Origin: Motacilla alba alba
Taxonomy: Eukaryota > Chordata > Aves > Passeriformes > Motacillidae
Direction: 5' to 3'
Length of the DNA stretch: 64,000 bases
Assembly (NCBI RefSeq): GCF_015832195.1
Contig: NC_052046.1
Coordinates: 35,120,911 to 35,184,910, forward strand
Below the pieces are notes generated by a model. It ran no database searches and had not been told where the DNA came from. It saw nothing but the letters and a program-made list of their open reading frames with translations. Shown here in pieces: positions 36,837 to 50,267 of the stretch (position 1 is the first letter of the stretch; each line of letters opens with the position of its first letter). Position numbers and translations under genes: made by a program.

Positions 36837-39800
36837 GTAGATTTAATTTTAACTACTGAGAAGCTAAGATTCCAAATCTCATTGCCAAGCCAGAACACTT
36901 TTCTAATGTTTATTCTGCTTGAATCCTGATAACTGAAGCTGGTGGAGTGTTATTGGTTTCTATCTTGAAAGTAGGCCATTGTCATACAGAGTCCCGCTGA
37001 GTGTCACAGCATTGTTCTTGCCTACAGTGGAGAAGCAGAGCCTGTGCTTTCTTCACAGTGGTAGCACAGCCTGTCACAATGACTGACTTCTTATCACATT
37101 TCAGATGTGATAAGAAAAGCATTCTTCAGTCTATTAGATTGTTTAAGAAACAGAAGAATGCAGTGATACAGTGGTGTGGGAGGAAGAACAGAGGTTACAC
37201 ACTGCTGCCCCACTGAGGGGCCACGGCCACCTTCAGGTTGGGTGCTGCTATCTGCTCTCTCCAGTAACAGGCGCTGGGCCAGTGGCCTCTCAGGTGCCCC
37301 AGGGCCACCTCCTTTCAGATCAGTCTGGGCAGCTTTGTACCAGGGATGCTGACAGAGGCAACCACAGTTCTCAGTGCTCAGCAGCTGCAGGAGGAATAAG
37401 CACAGAGCAAAAGATTGAGAGTGTGCTACAACAATGGAGGGGGTAGCATGTGCCCTTCAGAGGCCCCTTACCCAAAGTGCATTCATTTGTGCTAAGTGTT
37501 AGGAAAAAAAAATAAAATTGGAGCTCTAATTGTTACTATTATACTACCCAGGGTGCCATAATATTTGAAACTATGGGTTAAATTAAAGAGTGGTTCCAAG
37601 TTAGATTTCTTATTCTCCTACCTGCATGTCATGTTCATGTGATTATCATCCTAACTCCTCCATCAGGAAAACTGATCTGCCAGATTTCATTTTGTGTAGA
37701 TTTGTGGTACTGAGCACAAAAACAGTGATGTTTTGTAAGTCCCAAACTATTCCTGAGATATATTTTTTGTTTAATTTTTGCTTGAAACCACTTGAAACCT
37801 CATGTCTTGCAATTTATATTAGCCTGTGGAGGTTAGGGGCCTTTTAAGAGAATAGTCTAGCACAATCTCTTTCAGATCGCCACATTTCTATTAGAGTTTG
37901 GAGTTCTTTTTTAAAAAAAATCCTGCTTTATTTCTGTGTGATGATCAGTCTTCATATTACTCACATTTGGAGAACTTCTCCATATAAGGCGATAAGCTGG
38001 TATTAAACACAAACAGTGTGTCCCTATAATCAATTTTCAGGAAATATAATTGCACAGTCTCTTACATTTCATTGATCCCCATGAACTTCATACCTGAGTG
38101 AGGCTTCACATAAACCTTTTCTAAGCTCTGAATTGAACATTTTAACTCCATCATTATGCTGGTGCTATATGACGGTTGGTTGTTTATTTGGACTGAAGAT
38201 GCTTTTTTGTTTAGAGATCAACTTTGCTGTAACCCACATAGGAGAATATGCATGTCCCCTTTAGACTCAATGTACTTTGAAATTCAGGTTAGAAAGGGAA
38301 CAGTAGGTCAGACTAGGCATAGTCTTTAAGTAGAACCTTTTAATCTAACTAAAAGCTTGTAGCTCGCTTCATGTATAATTGAAAACAGTATAGGTTCTCC
38401 TAAATATTTGAAGATACTAATGGATTTAAGTGAATCTGAATGAAAGCGAAATCAGCACAAAGCTTCAGTTCTCCATCTAATTTTGTTACTTGCCATGCTA
38501 GTTTGCAACAGGTTCAAGACTGTAGCTTATGTTTTTCCTTTCACTGACACTGTGTTGCATATCCTTCAAGTGCAGAAAAGCTTCGCAAACTTCTGCAGGG
38601 GAATCTTCTTCACATAAAGGTCTGAAATTTATTTATCTAATAGATCTTCAGCTATATGACTGTAATGAAATCTAATATATAGCAGTATGGTGATGCTAAT
38701 TCTGGTAACTGCCTCCATTTTAGGATGTCTACATACCCTAGTCCAGACGACACTGCCACCTGCTCCAACCATGTGCTGTATTGTCCAGCTGCAAGCAATT
38801 CTTGGCAAGGAATCAAGTGTCTGCATTGGGCTTGATGCTGTGCTAAGTCGTAAGTCTAGAGCAGTGTTGCATAAATTATCACAATCCTCCTCTCCTATTT
38901 ATTACTATCATCTTGCACACTGGGCAGCTCTTGAGAGACAGGACTTATTTGCTCAGTGCTGTGCTAACTCCCTCTATAGTGAGAGAAACCTATTCTTTCT
39001 GGAGTGAATAAAACCCTGTGGTTTCTGGACCAAAGTCGATGTGCAGTGAGATACTCAGGCAAGTCAGAGCTAATCCTATGCATACCTGACTGCAAAGCAT
39101 CTTCTAAGCATCTCTTCTTCCTTATTCTCTCAGTCATGAAGAGAGATAAGATCTTACAGACACCCCTTAAAAGGTTCAGAATAAAAAGGCTAATATAAAT
39201 TATAACACAGTTTTCTCTGAATTTGTGCCAACAGTTATAGGACCACATTTGTAAGGCCTAATTGACAGCTGTAGGTTAATTTTATTATGCACATATAAGG
39301 CTCTGTGGACATTAATTTTCACACACATAAATGGTTGGATTTGAGTGCGTGTAAGCTCCACCTCAGAACTTTTCAGATATGGCAGTGCTCTTCCCAGGCT
39401 AGGGCTGGCTTGGACCTGGGTAGCCAGGAGTGCTGGCTAAAATTTGTGTTCATTTCAACCTGAGCATTCAGATATGCTGATACAGAGGTGGAATTCTGAA
39501 AATGACACACATAAGTGTTACCTCCTTCCTACCTTCCCCTCTATTTCATTGCTTGTAACCTCTTGATAATTATTTTGTCACCCCTTAATAATTATTAATA
39601 AAAGAACAAAAAGACTTTAAGGACTTTGATTTAAAAAAACAATGGATATGAACAAAAAGTTTGACAGATGGAGAGAACACACTTATTAATCAGAAAACCT
39701 TCTGTGGATAAAGCTTAGTAAGAATTTTTCATACCTGTTAGTTCGGGGAAAAGAGTTTACAAACAATTTTAATTTTTAGTATTGATAAGGGTTACAGATT

Positions 39801-42800
39801 TTATTCTGAATTTTAGACACATTGAACACCTTTTATTCTTTTATGCTTAGATATGCTCTTAATGTGTGGCATATCAGCTTGAATGTTTACATATGATCTG
39901 ACATGGAAAGAGTCTTACAATTTGTAAAACAGTATACTTATCACTTATGTTTGCTCTAATGATGACAGTGATTCCAAACTCAGTCTGGGGAGCCATAGTT
40001 TTGAAATAGCTCACAAGGTATGAACCTCCAGAAAGCATTTAGAGCTCCTAAGCTGGATGCCAAACTTTTAGATGGCAAATCTCTTTCCATATAAGATACA
40101 TCCTTATGGAGCAGCAGGAGGTAAAGAAAAGCTGAGTTGCACAAGTCTGTCTGGAAAGATATGCAGGCTTAAAATACATAATGATTTACAGAATCAAAAA
40201 TTGCAGAGTATTTGCAAGCATAAAACATATGAACATATTATTCTGATTCTGCAAAAAAAAGTAAATGTAAGTAAAAAGTACTATTTAAATCAATGCACTT
40301 AATTTTAAGCATAGTGAACAAGTCTATTTGTGATCTTACATTTCAGTCCTTCTGAGCAAGGTATCTCTGCTCAGTGTCTTTAAAAAAGCAGACTAGCAAC
40401 AAGACTCCCAAGAAACTTATAAATGGAATCAGTGTCTGGAATGTAGTGAAAAGGAGTTTAATAGCAACTGAAAGCAGAATTTTCCTACTAGTGAAACTAA
40501 GGCAAGAGGTGCATTAAGCTTTACAATTGTAATATGGTAAATATGCCATATGCTTTGAGAAAGACTCCTTGTCATTTGTAAACAATCTTTACAAGAAAAG
40601 TCTACATTTAAATATACAGTTTCCACGATCTGTCATAATGATATGTTTTCCTTCAGGTGATTATATATGTTGACAATGATAGAGCTAAAGCTTTGGAACT
40701 AAACATTCAGTAATGGAATTTGTGATACTACAAAAGTCAGACAAGGGAAGACTAAAAGGAGTCTAGTGTCAAGAGTAAGAAAATCAAACCAAGAGTGCTT
40801 TGTGCTCTCCTGAATAAAAGTTTATATCAGTCCTTTCATGTAGTGTATCCCCATGCAGCACCTTAGTGCTGAAATCAGATATTACAAGAAAAAAACAAAA
40901 CGTGCTGAAAATGCAGATAAAATATCTGTAGTGATCTTGAAGGTAAATTAAGATGTAGAACTGGAGTATAACATGGTGACATCATTTGTTTTTTGCTTTA
41001 AAAAGAAAAGGAAGGAATCCAAAATAATTTGGCAGGTTGTTACAGAATGCTACTGATGGAAATAATCCTGATGAATCTCACCATTACATAAAGCTGTGGC
41101 AATAACATTAGGTTCAGGCTTCCGAGTCCTAGTGAGTAAAAGAAATGGAGAGGTCAAAGATTGACAGCTGCTCATTCACAACAGAAATAGCCAGACCAAT
41201 ACTTGTAGCTGCATCTTAATTAAAATTGACAGATTGACAAAATTTTTCAAAGTGGAGCTACAGTTCTTTAAAAACCCAGTTGTGAAAAAAATGGGTGTTA
41301 TACATATATTAAAAAGATGTAAACAATGAAAGAGCTAGTTCAAGCTGACAGGAGAAAAAGGAATGTATTCAAGCTACAGAAAGTGTATTTCACATTCAAT
41401 GTCAAGAAGAGTATTCTAAACTAAATGCAAAAAACGAGAAAAAAATATTTCTAAATCTTGACTATTAAATTCCAATATTATTAATCACTACTGGCCTTAT
41501 GACCACTCACAATCTCATCTAGTTAAGGACTGCACTAGAAAAGTATTAGGACTATATAATTCCATCTTTTCCTTTGAAAATGATCTCCATAAAAACAAAA
41601 GCAGAACTGCAAATACTATGCATACTGCTTCTTATTTCCAGTCACAAAATACCACAGTCTGTAAATAAGGCACGCCAAAGGCATGCAACTGTCCTGCTCT
41701 AGGGGGAAAAATACTGAGGTCATGATCTTTCTCAAGGACATAAAAAGTTGGAGAAATTATTGACCTTTTAATAAGCATGCAATACCTCTGGATGTCACTT
41801 ATACATTCAAAATTTATACATTCGTAACACCAGAAAAAGAAGATCCTTTAATTTGAATAGGTCTAAGGTGTCTGCTGTTTTTCAGATTATGTAGTTGGTT
41901 TGGGGAATTCTGGTTGCAGGAAAGCTCTTCTGTCTTGCTCAGAAGGGCTCTGCTCTGACTTCCTGCATTACTCTTTCCTGCCTGTCCTTGCTGACCAGAA
42001 GTCACAGTGTTTCATGGAGCAATGTGTATTTCCTCACTTCCTTCAATGAGCAAGTTGTTTACCTCTAGGCAGACATAGAAACTGTCAGCCATGTCTACTT
42101 GTTTAGCTACAGATGTCACCCTTGGCTATAAACTGGGGGAGAGGCAGACTGGACTGGCACATTTTGTAAATAAGCAAGTACTAAAAAAGTCTCATAAAGT
42201 CAAATCATTTCCTCTTTATAACCAGGAATTGTTAAGTTGCATGTACTTAGCATTTAAACTTACCTAGTTTTGCTATTCTGGAGCATAAACTAGGAGAAAT
42301 GTCATTTAAAACCTTTTCACCAGTGCCTACTGGTGACCAAGCTTTGTGATTGTTTGGTTTTCAGTTGGTTTTTTTTTTGTTTAATAAGGTAGACCTTATT
42401 TTCATGCATGAAAATAAAGTACTATAGATACCCTTCTGTTGTAACTCCAGTCTACAGCTGGCTTTTTACAGGAGATTTTGGAAATATTGCTAGAAGTGTT
42501 TTGCTAAGCTTTACTGCATAGCAGGAACCATAGGGATTGCCCAAACATAACGTATACAGAACACTGTGCTGCCACCACACAATCGTGTGTACTGTAAGTC
42601 TGCGTGTCAGTCATTCACTCCAGAAACACAAAGAAAGGAGTGGAGAAAGTAGCAACCTAACACTTTCAAAACCCAAATTGCATTATTAGAAGACTTCTGG
42701 GTGAAAGTGATGCTTTTGATCTGGACAAACATACCTGGCATTGTTATGAGACTCTGAATAAGTAAACAGGACTTTGCCTGGGCTTTTTGCATGCCAGTAG

Positions 42801-42842
42801 CTTTACGAATAGTCAGTTTAAAAGATCATTGCTATGGGCATT

Positions 42843-42912
42843 GCATAAATAATTTAATATACATAAATACATATGTAAATATATATATTATCTATGTGTG
42901 TGTGTGCGTGTA
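42843..42912 (+). repeat. AT-rich alternating tract followed by (TG)n
   Basis: ATACATAAATACATATGTAA-type sequence passes into TATATATATT and then GTGTGTGTGTGCGTG. It is a short compound microsatellite in the 3' flank of KCNN2. Confidence 0.8.
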
Positions 42913-43527
42913 CCAATGCATGTTAAATAAAAGCTCTAACAATATTTAAAAAACCCATAGCTTAATCTGAGACTTATTTTCTAGGATAAACTATATTTTT
43001 AATTGATCACTTCAGAAACTGAAGCCGTTCATGACCTTTTAAAATGACTATACATATATAGCACACTGTTTGAACAATATTGATTTTTTCCCCCTCCACT
43101 GCAAGCAAAGTTTAGACAGTTAGCTTTCATACTTAGAAATTAAGCTTCGGTTTAGTTTCTTAAAAGTTCATAATTAGGTCTTTTGATTGATCTTTTTTTG
43201 GTAGTTAGGACAAAGTAATCAAGTAACTATGTGCAGAAATTAACATTTGTATTATATTAGATTATGTATTGTAGTAGTAAAGCTTGTTTGAAGTGCATGA
43301 ATAAAAAGTGAAATTACAGGAAGAACAATCTAATATAGCAATAGTAGGTGCATTCACTGTGCATCTGAGAGGAGGAGGGGGGAAAAAAAAAAGAGTTTTC
43401 ACTCATTTTGGCCTAAAATGTGTTCAGGTTTCCAAGATTCTGACATCAGAACCCAGATAACGCTGGCTAGAACCATAGGGCTTTACAATAAAAGCTAAAA
43501 TATTGACCATATGATGGCAAAAAAGTC

Positions 43528-43533
43528 TTTATT
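43528..43533 (-). promoter_or_regulatory. Candidate polyadenylation signal downstream of the KCNN2 stop
   Basis: The minus strand reads AATAAA about 21 bases after the KCNN2 stop codon, followed by a T-rich stretch. Cleavage here would give an unusually short 3' UTR. Several weaker ATTAAA signals lie further downstream (around 43010 and 42856), so this may be only a proximal site or may be unused. Confidence 0.3.
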
Positions 43534-43554
43534 TTGCGGTTAACTTATTCTCTT

Positions 43555-43842
43555 CTAGCTACTCTCTGATGAAGTTGGTGGTGCTGTGGAGGATGATCTC
43601 CTTCTTCTTGACAAAGATCGTGATCGTTCAGCACTGTAGGCAACATGCTTATCGTAATTTTGTATCTGAGCCTCGAGGAATTCCCTCTGTTGCTGGCTGA
43701 TTGTCTGGCTAATCAGTCCAGGAAGAGCTTGAATGCTACCAATTAAAGTTTCCAGTTTAGTTTCCAGAGTAACAATTCTCTTCTCAAAATCTTCACTTCT
43801 TTCATTTAAGTCAGAAATCATGTCATACATGATGTTTTGAGT
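43555..43842 (-). CDS. KCNN2: KCNN2 last coding exon: C-terminal coiled coil and Ser/Arg tail
   Basis: This exon encodes 95 residues and a TAG stop (minus-strand codon at 43555-43557), matching rat SK2 486-580. The minus-strand acceptor is TTCTACTTTCAG|ACT. The order is [20 protein letters not shown], then a heptad-rich stretch ([16 protein letters not shown]) predicted to form a coiled coil for subunit assembly, then [10 protein letters not shown] and a basic, Ser-rich tail ending [17 protein letters not shown]. The three Ser after RRRR correspond to rat Ser568-570, reported protein kinase A targets controlling surface expression, and are kept. Compared with the mammalian protein as I remember it, the part between the coiled coil and the tail carries about a dozen substitutions, for example SIQALP for SIHALP, QTISQQQ for QTIRQQQ, and SRSLSRRRR for SRSSSRRRR. 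The CaM-binding exons appear unchanged. The gapless length argues for a functional protein, not a pseudogene. Confidence 0.97.
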   Translation of the reverse strand, partial: TQNIMYDMISDLNERSEDFEKRIVTLETKLETLIGSIQALPGLISQTISQQQREFLEAQIQNYDKHVAYSAERSRSLSRRRRSSSTAPPTSSESS

Positions 43843-45689
43843 CTGAAAGTAGAAGGATGTAAGTAAAGGTTTAGAGAGACCTTACAAGTATCGTAACAAG
43901 TAGCACAACTCTACAAGGGCTTGTAAAACAGGATATGAGTGTTATAACAATACCTAGTTTTGTGAAATAATTTTCCCTGTAGATTGAATTACAGTAGACT
44001 AAACTTTTTACTAGATTTCTTGAGCAGAAACATAATGGCTTTTAGTAGCACTTTAGATGTCGAAGTTGAAATCAATTAAAGACCAGACCCTTGTTGGAAA
44101 TTCAGGTGCTTGGGATTGTACCAGGCTAAGCTTTTTGAACAGTCAGTGTAAGCCACCAGGGGACTGAAGGCTTCACTGATGTGTTCCATCCTTAATGGTT
44201 CTTGATTCTGGTTTTAAATATCTTCATTCTTCTAAGCAGAGCACAAATGTTGTGTACTGGCTTGCTCCTTAAACTTTGCAGATTTTCTTGAATTGGCAGT
44301 AAGAGGAGTTGAGTAGATTGTTTTTGAAAAGTAGTTCAAGGAGTAAAAACTCAATTCTATGCTTTTCTACTTTTGCACTCTCCAATCTATGTGGCCTCCA
44401 CAAAACACTGCTGGAATACAGCAAATATATAGAGTGTTCTTTAAAATGACACAATGGTCAGTAAAATGCAATCTGAAATGTGTTGTTTCATAGAGACTTG
44501 GTTAAAACATGGTTAAAACTGAATGTCTGCCTCTTAGAGATTGAGGCTTCAGATTATTTAAACTAGAGTCAAAGCTGGATGCAATTCAGTAGAAAAATCA
44601 GTCGAAATTTATGAACCATCCAAAGGAAAGGAAAATTAATTGAATGATTGCCTGAAGTGTAAATCACTTCAGTATCAGGTGTGTTATAACCTATTGCTCT
44701 GCCTCCTGTTTCAGGATGCTAGCATAACCCTTGAAAGTGAAGTCTACACAAAATAGCATATTAAAAGTCCTTATTAGTTGCCAGAAGCATTAGACTGAAT
44801 TGTAGTTTCACCTGAAGTTGTCGCGTGGTTCTGTAAAGCAAGAGGGGAATGAACACCAAAGAGTTTAATCTTTGCTTTGATGCACTTGAAATCAAGGAGA
44901 ATTTTGAGGTAAATGAAGAGGTTTACAAGAAACTCTTAAGAATAGCCCATCAATGCTTCTAATGTAGACTCAAATTAAGCTCACAGTAACTGTTAATTAT
45001 TAAGTTCTAATGAAAAATCCAAAATGCTATCAGCCCAGACCTCTAGCTTTCTAGTTATTACATATTTATGAAAAATTCTAGCAACAATAAACAAGCAGCT
45101 CACAACTGAACAGCCTCTTTTACCTCAAATCATCTGGTTTAAAAAAGACTTAAAAAGCGTTATGATATATTGGCAAAGTAGGCAGCTATTATTAATTAAA
45201 AAAACTTTAATAAATGCAGATCTAAATTTACTTGTCCAAAGTTACTGCTGTATATGACAACAGGAACAGGAATCCAGAACCTCTAATTCCAGTCTAGAGG
45301 CTATTTACTATAGTCTGTCATGGCATAGTCTCTATCACCACATGGCAAATTCTTCTTACTTCACAGCACTGCACAACTACAATGCACTCACAGTTCAGCA
45401 TTTACCATGACCTCTGCAGACAGTTCAGGAGCTCTCAGGATCAGCCTCTCAATTGTGAAGTCTTTTTCAAATGTACAAAAAATAAATAAATATGGCACAT
45501 TCAAACTTTCATCAGGATACTTTTTCAAGATGTAGGTGCTACCACAAAACACACACATATTTTCATTTGCTACATATAACACCTTGTTAACAATATCTGC
45601 ACACATAATGCATTTTGCAATAACGTTTTCCTTAAAAACTGTTCATTTTGAAAGGATGAATGTTGAAACAACAGTAACTGCCTACTAAC
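43843..45689 (-). other. KCNN2: KCNN2 intron between the CaM-domain and last coding exons
   Basis: This intron of 1847 bp is bounded on the minus strand by donor GTTAGT at 45689 and acceptor TTTCAG at 43843. It is AT-rich single-copy-looking sequence. I see no further exon, repeat array or recognisable mobile element in it. Confidence 0.85.
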
Positions 45690-45759
45690 CTTTGCCAGGT
45701 CCACCAAAGTGTTGGCTTGATCATTCAGTTTCCTTTGTTCCATTTTTACACTTCTTAAT
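45690..45759 (-). CDS. KCNN2: KCNN2 internal exon: end of the calmodulin-binding domain
   Basis: This 70-bp exon, too short to stand out as an open frame, supplies one base to finish a split Gln codon. It then encodes 23 residues, [14 protein letters not shown] followed by ANTLVDLAK, matching rat SK2 463-485. The RSVK motif contains the residues equivalent to rat Arg464 and Lys467, which mutational studies of the family link to constitutive, calcium-independent calmodulin binding. Both are intact. The acceptor on the minus strand is CCACTTTTTAG|A and the donor AAG|GTTAGT. The exit phase is 0, so the next exon begins cleanly with ACT (Thr). Length, phase and residues all fit the flanking exons, and no other gene family fits. 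Confidence 0.96.
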
Positions 45760-48700
45760 CTAAAAAGTGGAACTTTAAGTCAGATTTTTTTTTTTTTTTG
45801 TATGAGGTCATACTAGGATTTCTAGAGAGCATGCACAAAACTTACAAGAGCAAATAACTGCATGGACAATGCCTTGACTACTTTGTGTAGAGTCAGAATC
45901 TTTCATGTGCCTGCTACAATGAGAAGCATGCTTCTTCAACACCGCAAGAAAGGAAAGAGCAAGGAAATGTGATGTCCTTGAGAATACCATTTGCCATGGT
46001 CAAAGTTGAATTCAATAAAGAAGATAACAATTTATCCAGACTACATGAAAGAAAGCCAAAACATTCCTCAAAGCCTCAGTATCGTGACAAGTAGATATAG
46101 GAAGAAACATAGAACAACAGTTTTTTATCATTATTGTTGTAGCAATCAAGAATCTTCCCATGCCTACATGACTAGATACAGGTATTAGCCCTGTTCTGTC
46201 GGAAATGGATTGGGTTAGCAGGTGTTGTAACCTGATGAACATACAGTGATAAGTGAGTTTCTCCTTACTTTAAACAGAACTTCCATCAGACCAGCAGCTA
46301 AATAACCAACATGCTTGCCAAAACATTTGGTTTTTTTGGATAATTTGTGAATCTAACTATGATTGCATTTTAAATTTACTATTTAAACTATAGCATTAAA
46401 AAACTATGAAAGAAGCAGCAAGGGTACATTTTTTATTTGATGCGTACCTATCTGCATTATTGTTGGTTATGCACATTTTTTGCAAGATACATGACCCTTC
46501 TTATACATTCTCTGATACAAACCCCATGTTTTCCGGATTGAGGAAAACAAACAGAGGAGCTGTTTGTAGATTTGATTTTCCCAAATAGGCAATTTCTCCC
46601 TTAAGTACGATTCATTTGTTCAACATTTCATCCACACCTGGATTCTCAATGACTTTTCTGGCTGTTCTAGAGCAGAAAATAGGGTTTGCAAAACCAAGGT
46701 ATTAATTTGTAAACAATGTGTGATAAGATACCACTTCAGTCTACCAGTATGTCAAGGGCCAACCAAAATAACAATTTGGTTAGCTGTCAAATGGAGTAAG
46801 TTTGGCAGCATTTTGTGACATGTGGGTTGCTAATGCATTCTCTGTCCATTTCTCAGTGATGGTATTACTTAGAAAGGTAGTTTAAAGAAAACCCTCTTGA
46901 AGGTATTCCAAAACTAGAAAGTTCCTTTCATCTCTTTAGTTGACAAGCATTTCTTTTCATATCTAGGCTAACCGGCATGAGAAAGTAAGTTGTGGAGAGA
47001 GAAATATCGTTGAAAAATATCTTTAAAATACAAATGGAAATTACTCTGTTAAGGTAGAAATGAACTGATCACATAAAACTGTCATTCCAGGAGCTTGTTA
47101 CTGGAATGCTATATGATCTGCTTCCCCTGGAAGCTTCTTTCAGAGCACAACATAAATGCAGACGGTAAGAGTCATGTTTTCAGAGGCTACAAGGTGGAGT
47201 TTTTCTAAAGCAAAAAAGGAGTCTCCAAGGTACAGAATTATATCATCACAATGTCAGAACAATTATTCAAAGGAAAATATTTCACTGGATAATGAAAACC
47301 CCAGCGTTTTGGTGACTATTCTTTCAAATAATGTGCAGAATATGTGTTTTCTGCTTTTCTTAAGATTCATTGACTCATCTGTTTGACAATCAGTATTTTA
47401 ATTTTAAAATTCCAGGAAGTTCATTATTATTGTAGTAGCAGTTGATACCAACATGATAATGCTTCATAGTAACCAACCCAACACCTACCACAGGCTGTAA
47501 GAATGTATAGATATGGCAAGTCTTTAGCTGCAGCAGCCAGATTTAAAGAAAACTAACAGACTTTCTCAATATAATTCATTAAGATAAAATTTTGATTCTA
47601 TGAACTTCACTTATCACAGAAAAAGATCATGATTCTGGATCGCATTTCCATGACAGCAATCAGACCACTGAAATTCACAAATAAAAACTCTATTTTTTGC
47701 ATGCAGACAGTGGTAAATTCTGCAAGTTTAGAAAGGAACAGCTTATACAACTTACTTCCGAGCTCTATTTTCATTTTGTTGAAAAAAAGACAAAACAAAA
47801 GAAAACAAAGTGTAAAATATACTAAAACAATCAAATGAGCACAGTGGGCTCGATTCAGCAGGTGGAAAGTCCTAGGGAGTTGCTACTTTTGATCAGTAGC
47901 TGCCTGAGGAGGAGTCTAACTCGCATTCATGATGAAGGAACCTGCAATATCTTCAAGTCTTCCCATTAACTATCATCTGTAGATTTTATTATTGATACAA
48001 TATATAACGTGCCTTTTATGATTTCACCTTCTTCTTATCTAATGTGCATGAGAAGCAGAACACCCAAACCAGCTGAACACATTTCAGAGCTGTGACCATG
48101 ACTATTATCATGATCTGATCTGGTTCCTTTAATAAAATTAGCCCTGAAATGCCTCTCTTTTTATTTTTGTCTCCATTGAAATGGTTGGAAGGTGACGGAG
48201 GAGGACCAAACAAAACTTAAGACTCTGGAAAGATGGAAAACGGAAGTCAACTTGAGAAAAAGCGCTAAGATGCAAATGGATGAAAAATTAATTTGCATCC
48301 ATCTAGTCAGCTACAGGAAGAAAGCTAACTGCTAGCATATTGAAAATAATTATAATAATTGAAATAATAATTGAAAATAATAACTTCAGCATATTGAAAA
48401 TAATTATCTTTTGATTTTTTTCCTGAATACAAAAGTTTTGGGGCTCTAATGCAAAGTGGTAAAAGATAGAGAGAAATTATTAAGATAGTTGTGCAATCTA
48501 GCTGTCACACTTTGGAAAAAATTACTGATGCCACCTTCTTCCCTCCTCCTGATTAATTAATTTTTAAGGGAGATGAAGAACACACTTTATATCCTGAAAA
48601 TTCTTCTGAGCTTCAGTGATAAAACAAGCTGGAGATCGAGCCTGCTGTGCATTTTAGATTCTTTTCTGAACATATGTGCTCATACACACACAGACACACA

Positions 48701-50267
48701 AACACATACAAACACACAATAAATAGTAAAGTTAAAATGTTAAGGAACAACCTTTGCAATCAAGGATTGAAGTCCAGCAAGGATGTACATAACATGCTAT
48801 CTTCTCCCCAGCACCCCTGCCACTCCCCTCCACGTCCCAATCCTTTAAGCTAAGCAGCATGGCCAAACTGCCATATAAAAAGATACTTTTTATATTCACA
48901 TAAAAATGCCTCAACTTCTGTTGTCTTTCTATTCCTCGAAGTATCTCCACAATGACACAGTAACATTTAAACCTGCAAGTTTGCTAAATGTAATACAGTA
49001 ATCAAGGTTTACAGAGTACTTCATAGCTTAAGCTTAGCTACCTACTGCTTTAAAAAATTGCTATGAAATGAGAATGATTGTTAGACTAAATTTACTAATA
49101 GGAAATTAGTAAACCGGGCCTTTCCTTCCTGTCTTTCCTGTAAGAAGCTACATAGATGCTCTTTTCATCATGGATGCTTCCCTCTGACCTCTTCACTGGT
49201 TGTCTCAGGCACAGACCTACACTCAAAAGTTATGAAACCATCAGTTTGAAATGAAACTTAATTTGTCTACTTCTTTCCTGTAACTCCTGGGAACTATCTT
49301 CATAGGCTGTACAAATTACTTCCTCAGGCTGAATGGGGATAATAAATAGAACAAACAGACCCTGACCAATCCTCAAAAGAATTCTGGTTCTGGAAGACAA
49401 AATTCCGAGGTTTCTTCCCTCTCATGTAGTTCAGGAATAGTAACTATTGTGTAATTCTGCTCATTTGGATGTGCTTTATGACAAATACATACTGCAAATT
49501 TTAGATAAATACTTGTAGTTTGCCAATACCATGGCAAAGCTTAATCCTACTACCAGTTTTAGGTCTCAGGCTTGTTTTCAGACTCTCAAGTAGAGGGGAG
49601 GAACTCATTTGAATAATGCCGGAGGTGCTCAGTGGTCTCCACTATTGGCATACACTCCCATTTTCTAGAACAGATGGCAGAGGTTATAGCTGACATACCA
49701 ACATTTGACCTTATGCACTGAAAATATACAGTGGAGAGAGGCAACTAAATGCTAGTAGGCCATGAAATTATACTTGATGAATATTCTTTTCATTAAACAC
49801 TGCATACATACTCTCTTCTATCACATCATTCTGATTTAAAAATATTAAAACATCCACTACAAAGAAAATGTTTTGGTTTCTTTTTAAATTTTCTTCTGTC
49901 TATTGTAGCCCACATCTTTCTATCAGGAAGAAAATGCATAAAAAAGGCATAGTCTCAGTGGCATAGAACAAAAAAAGTCTTAGATAATTCAAGAAGCATG
50001 GGAAATTTCTAAAAAACATTGACCAGTTTATATGGACATAAAGTGCCAGTGTACCTTTTTATTTTATTGTAAACATATAATACAGTAAATGGTTATATTT
50101 GTCTTACTCTGAAAGAAATTCAACCTCCAGAAGAATCTTCTATGAAGGGAAGGGAATGGTGGGAGAAGAGGAGGCAGGGGGCAGGATGGGACTAAGAGTG
50201 ACTGAGAGAGAAGGAAACTAACAGAGAAAACACCTTGGGAGCAAAAAGAAAGCAAAATAGTACTTAC
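45760..50267 (-). other. KCNN2: KCNN2 intron
   Basis: This intron of 4508 bp runs from donor GTAAGT at 50267 to acceptor TTTTTAG at 45760. It holds a 20-bp direct duplication in an AT-rich patch (48334-48407), a CA-rich low-complexity stretch (about 48668-48720) and a poly-T run near 45787. I recognise no transposon or alternative exon. Confidence 0.85.
48334..48407 (+). repeat. 20-bp direct duplication in an AT-rich patch
   Basis: AGCATATTGAAAATAATTAT occurs identically at 48334-48353 and 48388-48407, with further ATTGAAATAATAATTGAAAA-like sequence between. It lies within a KCNN2 intron. Confidence 0.9.

Larger units (their letters stand above)
32160..43527. other. 3' flank of KCNN2, no gene seen
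   Basis: Apart from the low-complexity blocks, the 31-bp duplication and a GC-richer block at about 37170-37445 with no recognisable content, I see no gene. The part nearest 43527 could belong to a longer KCNN2 3' UTR if distal polyadenylation sites are used. Confidence 0.6.
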
